40,373 bases of DNA from an uncultured Bacteroidia bacterium (GTDB lineage: Bacteria > Bacteroidota > Bacteroidia > Bacteroidales > UBA932). The notes below the pieces were generated by a model. That model ran no database searches, had not been told where the DNA came from, and worked only from the letters and a program-made list of their open reading frames with translations. Where the stretch lies: positions 1 through 40,373 of the forward strand of contig CACYZM010000012.1 of assembly GCA_902778855.1 (NCBI GenBank), in the 5' to 3' direction. A program made the position numbers and the translations under genes. Shown here in pieces: positions 36,087 to 40,373 of this stretch (position 1 is its first letter; the number at the start of each line of letters is the position of its first letter).

Positions 36087-36126
36087 TGAAAAAGAGGGTG
36101 ACTATCTATAGTCACCCTCTTTTTCA
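36087..36126. terminator. Bidirectional terminator between converging operons
   Basis: An 18-base perfect stem (36087-36104 with 36109-36126) around the loop TCTA. The stem has an A5 run on one side and T5 on the other, so it works on both strands. It ends the rpoC/carbonic-anhydrase transcript and the minus-strand lipoprotein gene, whose stop is 17 bases away. Confidence 0.92.
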
Positions 36127-36142
36127 TCAGTGTTGAGCAGTC

Positions 36143-37006
36143 TTAGTTGACCTTCGTGCAGGTAAAGCCGCCGTACACAATGTTCACACTACCGGCGCCC
36201 GGGATGTAGAGCCACGGGCCATAGTCGATGAACTCGAGCGTCTTGCCGCCGTTCTTGATGGCGATGGTTAGAGAACCTTCGTCATAACCTCCTTCACCGT
36301 CGAAGCCGAGGAGCACGCAAGGGGTCGTACCCTGGTACTTGTACTCAGTCTCCTGACCGAGTGGAACGGAAATGCTAGTCAGGTCGTCATCGACAAGACC
36401 GTAGAAAATCGTATCCCAGTCGGCCCAGTCGTCGTTGGCGAAGATGTTGTAAATCCAAACCTTCGACACGTCGGAAGCATCCTTCGAGAAGTTCATGATC
36501 CATTCAAGGTCGTCGCCCCAGCCACTCATACTCTTGCAAGCATAATCGCCGAGAATAGATGCAAGGGGATGATCGATATCGTTTATAGTCACCGAAATTG
36601 TGTTATTAGCCCCCATCTTAACATCTCCGGCCGATTTTAATCTCACAGAGAATTTCAGGTCACCGGTGAAAACTCCGGGGTGGTTGATGATTTTGACCGT
36701 AATGTTCTTGGAAGATTCGCCGACCCCAAAACTGAGTGAGCCCGTTCCGGAAGCATCTTCGAAGTCAACACCCTGCTTGGCGGAGCCGTTGACGAATTCA
36801 TAAGTAACGGTCGTCGCTGCGCCGTTAAGAGAAGTGACGTTAACCGGGATTAATAAAGTACCACAATCTTCAGTAGCATTAGTAGAATTACTACGAAAAC
36901 CGGCAAAAACATCCTTGTCGTCAAAAGTGGGCATTTCGTTGAGGTGGCAGGAAGCGGCCATCGAGCCCATCAATACGATAATGAAAAGGTGTATTATCTT
37001 TTTCAT
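36143..37006 (-). CDS. Surface lipoprotein with Calx-beta-like domain, downstream of susD
   Basis: A 287-residue lipoprotein with a lipobox ending at Cys20 (MAASC). Residues about 35-145 look like a Calx-beta domain: the pattern GVDFEDASGTGSLSFGVGESS, KNITVKIINHPGVFTGD and NTISVTINDID is typical. The C-terminal half (about 150-287) is rich in aromatic residues and glycine; I do not recognise it as a named family. Its place as the third gene after susC and susD, where SusE/SusF-like glycan-binding lipoproteins usually sit, suggests that it binds the locus substrate at the cell surface. It starts 12 bases after the susD stop. Confidence 0.82.
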   Translation of the reverse strand: MKKIIHLFIIVLMGSMAASCHLNEMPTFDDKDVFAGFRSNSTNATEDCGTLLIPVNVTSLNGAATTVTYEFVNGSAKQGVDFEDASGTGSLSFGVGESSKNITVKIINHPGVFTGDLKFSVRLKSAGDVKMGANNTISVTINDIDHPLASILGDYACKSMSGWGDDLEWIMNFSKDASDVSKVWIYNIFANDDWADWDTIFYGLVDDDLTSISVPLGQETEYKYQGTTPCVLLGFDGEGGYDEGSLTIAIKNGGKTLEFIDYGPWLYIPGAGSVNIVYGGFTCTKVN

Positions 37007-37018
37007 GGCTGTAATCGA

Positions 37019-38497
37019 TTATTCCCCGTAGCCCGGGTTCTGTTTCAGATTCTTGTTGATGTCAATCTGGCTCTTCGGAATCGGGAGGGCCCAGAACTTG
37101 TCGCCAGCCGGGATGTTGCGTGTCACGACAGCATCAGAGTAGGAAACTGAACTGCCAGTGCGATCGAGGTCAAACCAGAGATGGCCTTCGAAGTTGAGTT
37201 CCAGGCGGCGCTCAAGAGCGACGTCGGCTTTGCTGGCGGTGGTCAGCGGGCTGGCGCCACGGCTGCTACGGATGGCGTTCAGGTCCGCCACGGCGGTTGA
37301 ACCGGCACCGTTCACGGCAGCTTCTGCACGGATGAGGTACATCTCGGAGAGACGCAGTACGATGGTGTTGTTTGCATCTGGAGTATTATCGGCATCCCCA
37401 TCCCCCTTACCGTAGTACTTCATGGTCCAGAGTTGTCCACCGGAAGCCTGGTCTTTGTCGGTGCAGAACATGGCAGCACCTTCATCCTTATTACGAATAC
37501 CACAGATACCGCGGACGTCGCCATCTTCAAAAAGGTTAACGAGCTGGACGGAAGCGGCGCAGTCGGCGTAACCAAACGGGTTGGTCATATGCGAAGGACC
37601 TTCCCAATAAGCATCGTAGTTATTGACTTTTTTCCCATAGACTTCAAAGATGACTTCACCGCCGTTGCCAGCGACGTCTTGACCCCATACAGAGGTATAT
37701 TCTTCAGCCGTCCAGAGTTTGTATCTGCCACAAGTGATAATTTTAGTCGCATATTCGGATGCTTTACCCCACTCTTTATGATACAGATAAACGCGTGCGA
37801 GGAGAGCTTGAATTACGTCCTTGTTGATGACTGCTTTCGAGTCGTTAACCCCAGAACGCTGATAACCGTCGGCCATCAGACCTTCGGCATCGGTCAGGTC
37901 TTTGATAATCTGGGCGTAGGTCTCTTCCACGGAAGCGCGAGCTGGCATATCGGTCGGGAGCTGAGGCTCGGTGATGACGCATACGCCGTATTCGCCATTG
38001 GAACCGTCGAGGTGGCTGTAGAGGCGAAGCAAGTCAAAGTGAGCGAGAGCGCGGAGGGTAAGAGCTTCAGCCTTTAGATTATTAAAATCGGCAATGGGGT
38101 GATTGCTTGTAACTATGTTTTCACCGTTGGTTTCAATGGCGTCGATCACATTATTGCACGCCGAAATTACATAGTAAGCTGTGCCCCAAAGACCGGCGGT
38201 CGAGTTAGGATCGTAGGTCATGTAGTAGGGAACCATCATTCGGCCAGACTGGAAGTTCGTGTTAGCAGGAATCATGGCGTTACCAGCGCGCATTTCGGCA
38301 TCGAGCACGAAGAAGGCACCATACCAGTTGCTGCTCGCCAGCGGCGAGTAGGCACCGGCAACCGATTTGTTCAGACCGTTGTAGTCGGAGAGCGTCAGTT
38401 CGGTACTCTGAGACATCACCGGATCTTCGGTCAGGAATTCCTGGCAAGAAACGGCCAGGGTCAGGATTGCGAAAAGTGCAATGATATTTTGTTTCAT
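37019..38497 (-). CDS. SusD/RagB-family nutrient-binding lipoprotein
   Basis: A 492-residue outer-membrane lipoprotein, with lipobox to Cys18 (LAVSC) followed by QEFLTEDP, the standard SusD mature start. It has an N-terminal SusD-like domain, the tetratricopeptide-like helices (NNLKAEALTLRALAHFDLLR) and the C-terminal RagB/SusD domain with VLRLSEMYLIRAEAAV, LERRLELNFEGHLWFDLDR and WALPIPKSQIDINKNLKQN. SusD caps the SusC channel and binds the incoming glycan or peptide. A Shine-Dalgarno-like AGGAGG lies 7 bases before the ATG, unusual in this phylum. It lies 17 bases after susC. Confidence 0.96.
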   Translation of the reverse strand: MKQNIIALFAILTLAVSCQEFLTEDPVMSQSTELTLSDYNGLNKSVAGAYSPLASSNWYGAFFVLDAEMRAGNAMIPANTNFQSGRMMVPYYMTYDPNSTAGLWGTAYYVISACNNVIDAIETNGENIVTSNHPIADFNNLKAEALTLRALAHFDLLRLYSHLDGSNGEYGVCVITEPQLPTDMPARASVEETYAQIIKDLTDAEGLMADGYQRSGVNDSKAVINKDVIQALLARVYLYHKEWGKASEYATKIITCGRYKLWTAEEYTSVWGQDVAGNGGEVIFEVYGKKVNNYDAYWEGPSHMTNPFGYADCAASVQLVNLFEDGDVRGICGIRNKDEGAAMFCTDKDQASGGQLWTMKYYGKGDGDADNTPDANNTIVLRLSEMYLIRAEAAVNGAGSTAVADLNAIRSSRGASPLTTASKADVALERRLELNFEGHLWFDLDRTGSSVSYSDAVVTRNIPAGDKFWALPIPKSQIDINKNLKQNPGYGE

Positions 38498-38514
38498 GGT
38501 CTTTTCCTCCTAAA

Positions 38515-40373
38515 TTAGAAAGTGAGTTCGATACCGCCGGCAAAGGTCTTAGTATGCGGATAAATACCAAAGCCCATACCTTCCATGCCACGTTCAGGAT
38601 CCCACCAATTCACATCGTGGAAGGTGTACGGGTTCAAAGCGCTGAAATAGATCTTTGCGCCTTTCATGTTGATCTTCTTGAGCCAGCTCTGCGGTAAGTT
38701 GTACGCGAGGGTGATATCCTTGATACGGAGATAGTCGCCTCGCTGGAGCCAACGCGTCGAGGTGTTATTGTAGGAGTTTGTTGAGTTATTTGCTATTGGT
38801 CTGGGGTTGACCCCCGTATCGCCAGGCTGTTTCCAGTAGTTTAGAGCACTAGCCATCTGGTTCATCGTCATCTGTTGACCGTCGGCATTCAGATAGCGCA
38901 TTTCACTGCCGATATAAACGTAATTGCCAGTCTTGAACTCGGTGAAGACGCTCAATTCGAGGCCCTTCCAATTGAGGCTGGTGTTGAAGCCGCCCGTGAA
39001 TTTCGGTTCCGGGCTACCGGCATAGATGTAACGGGCCTTGTTGAAGTCGTTGGTGAGCAGATAGTAGGATTCATCATCCGGATGATCGGGATCTTTTGCA
39101 CGCCAGAGTGCATCGCCATTGGTAGGATCAACGCCATAATAGTCCCTCAGATAGAAAGTGTAAAAGTTACGGCCGACGACGTGACGCAGACGGCTGTCGT
39201 AGGAGGAGGCCATCCACTCATCATCACCGAGATCGATAACGGTGGATTTATTAAAGGCCAGGTTAAACCCAGCCGTCCACACGAAGTCGTTGGTACGGAT
39301 GATGTCGCCTTCGAGCTGGAACTCGATACCCTTGTTGTTCATCGAGCCGATGTTCATGAAGTTGCTGCCGAGAAGGCGAAGTCGAGACCCACGTTCCAGG
39401 TCTTGTTGAGCTCCCAGGAAAGGATGTCGTTGGCAGGCCTATTCGGGAGCATACCAGTTACGCCGTTGTAAGCTGAGGAGGCATACACACCGTAAGCGCG
39501 GTAGGGAGCGATGTTGTTGTTACCGTTCACACCGTAGCTGGCACGGATCTTCAGGAGAGAGAGCCAGTCGGAGGTGCTCTTCATGAACTCTTCGTTGGTG
39601 ACGTTCCACGAACCGGAAACGGACCAGAAGGTACCCCACTTGTTCTTGGCGCCGAAGAGCGAGGAGCCATCCTCACGGATCGAGGCAGCCAGGAAGTACT
39701 TGTTGGCGTAATTGTAGTCCACATTGCCGAAGAAGGAAAGCAGGGTGCTGGCGTTGAACGAATCGCTGACTTCGCTCTTCTCTGCTACGGAAGTAGAATA
39801 ATAAGGGATGTTAGCATCAACATCTTCTGCAGAAGCGTATAAGGTAGCTGTGGTTCTTCTCATCGCTTCCTGGCCAAGCATCACGCGCAACGAGTGGTCA
39901 CCGAACATCTTGCTGTAGGTCGCGGTGTTAGAGGTGGTCAATTGCAAGAACTGCGTGCGAGAGCCTTGGAGAGTTCCAACTGTGTTCCCGGGCTTAGGAC
40001 CCCAGTAACGGACGCCTTCTCCGAAAGTGCCTTCGAACATGTTGTTCGTCTTGAACACGAGGCCCTGGATCGGTTCCCACTGCAGGTACATGGAAGCCTG
40101 GGTGCGGAACTGCTTCTCCCACTGGTCTTCACCGTGCTCGAGGGCATTCCAAATAGGGTTCGTGTTATTGTTCTCGTTGATTCTTTGATTATATTCACCG
40201 GTTTCCGGGTCGAACACCGGCGTCCAAGGACGGATGATCAGACCTGCGAAGAACGGGTTGGAGTAGTACAGGTTCTGCATTTCGGTATCGTGGTTCTCGG
40301 TGTAGGCGATGTTCACGCGGGTACCGATGTCGAGGGTGCGGGTGAGCTTATAGTCGGAGTTCACACGGCCGGT
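38515..40373 (-). pseudogene. SusC-type TonB-dependent receptor, interrupted; 5' part outside window
   Basis: Two reading frames together make the C-terminal half of a SusC barrel. The upstream frame (edge to 39354) contains typical strands such as TLDIGTRVNIAYT, NVDYNYANKYFLAASIREDG, WGTFWSVSGSWNVTNEEFM and LSWELNKTWNVGLDFAF, then hits TGA after SAATS. The downstream frame (from 39357 to the stop at 38515) resumes with GSNFMNIGSMNNKGIEFQLEG and runs to the normal aromatic end GIELTF. In intact relatives, roughly 30-45 residues (a strand pair with the YxRxTxxLL region) lie between these two points, so this looks like an internal deletion plus frame change. It could be real decay or an assembly error. 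The receptor would import the SusD ligand. Confidence 0.8.

Overview
This window reads as chromosomal DNA from a GC-rich member of the Bacteroidales (Bacteroidota), probably a gut-type uncultured lineage. The evidence is: a SusC/SusD pair with an adjoining surface lipoprotein; several lipoproteins in the Bacteroidota style, including TlpA-like thioredoxins; promoters of the TTTG ... TAnnTTTG type used by the Bacteroidota primary sigma factor; few Shine-Dalgarno sequences; and RpoB, RpoC and topoisomerase subunits with family-typical lengths and motifs. Genus cannot be assigned from the sequence alone. Most of the window is core housekeeping sequence. No stretch longer than about 300 bases lacks a gene.

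Layout. 1-1738 (minus): the 5' part of a lipoprotein nitroreductase, preceded by a MacB/FtsX-type ABC permease. 1843-7073 (plus): a tightly packed run of an RluB-type pseudouridine synthase with a long charged tail, Era, topoisomerase IV subunit A and shikimate kinase; three of its four genes are joined by 1-base overlaps or short gaps. 7037-11739 (minus): recJ, a lipoprotein phosphatase/phosphodiesterase and two TlpA-like lipoproteins, spaced as one operon. A bidirectional promoter region separates recJ from lysS. 11851-15533 (plus): lysS, a SpoU-type rRNA methyltransferase, aroE, and a small membrane-anchored HTH protein whose start codon and body are in different frames across a run of nine T. 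15687-19376 (plus): ssb with its own promoter and terminator, then two tandem MFSD1-like major facilitator transporters. 19424-22577: purA and dxs.

22607-36032 (plus) is the translation/transcription block. A strong promoter precedes tRNA-Thr(UGU), tRNA-Tyr(GUA), tRNA-Gly(UCC), tRNA-Thr(GGU) and tuf. These are followed by tRNA-Trp, secE, nusG, rplK, rplA, rplJ, rplL, a terminator-like attenuator, rpoB, rpoC and a gamma-carbonic-anhydrase-like gene. The tRNA-tuf order matches the thrU-tyrU-glyT-thrT-tufB order of Escherichia coli. A long bidirectional terminator separates this block from 36143-40373 (minus), the distal part of a polysaccharide-utilisation-type locus: a SusC-like receptor (broken in this sequence and cut by the window edge), SusD, and a lipoprotein with a Calx-beta-like domain.

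The points most worth a second look are the T9 frame break in the HTH gene at 14972-14980, the internal deletion and frame break in susC near 39357, a mutually exclusive stem arrangement upstream of ssb, the rplL-rpoB attenuator, and the imperfect acceptor stems in both tRNA-Thr genes. I did not find a clearly new multi-gene defence or metabolic system here.
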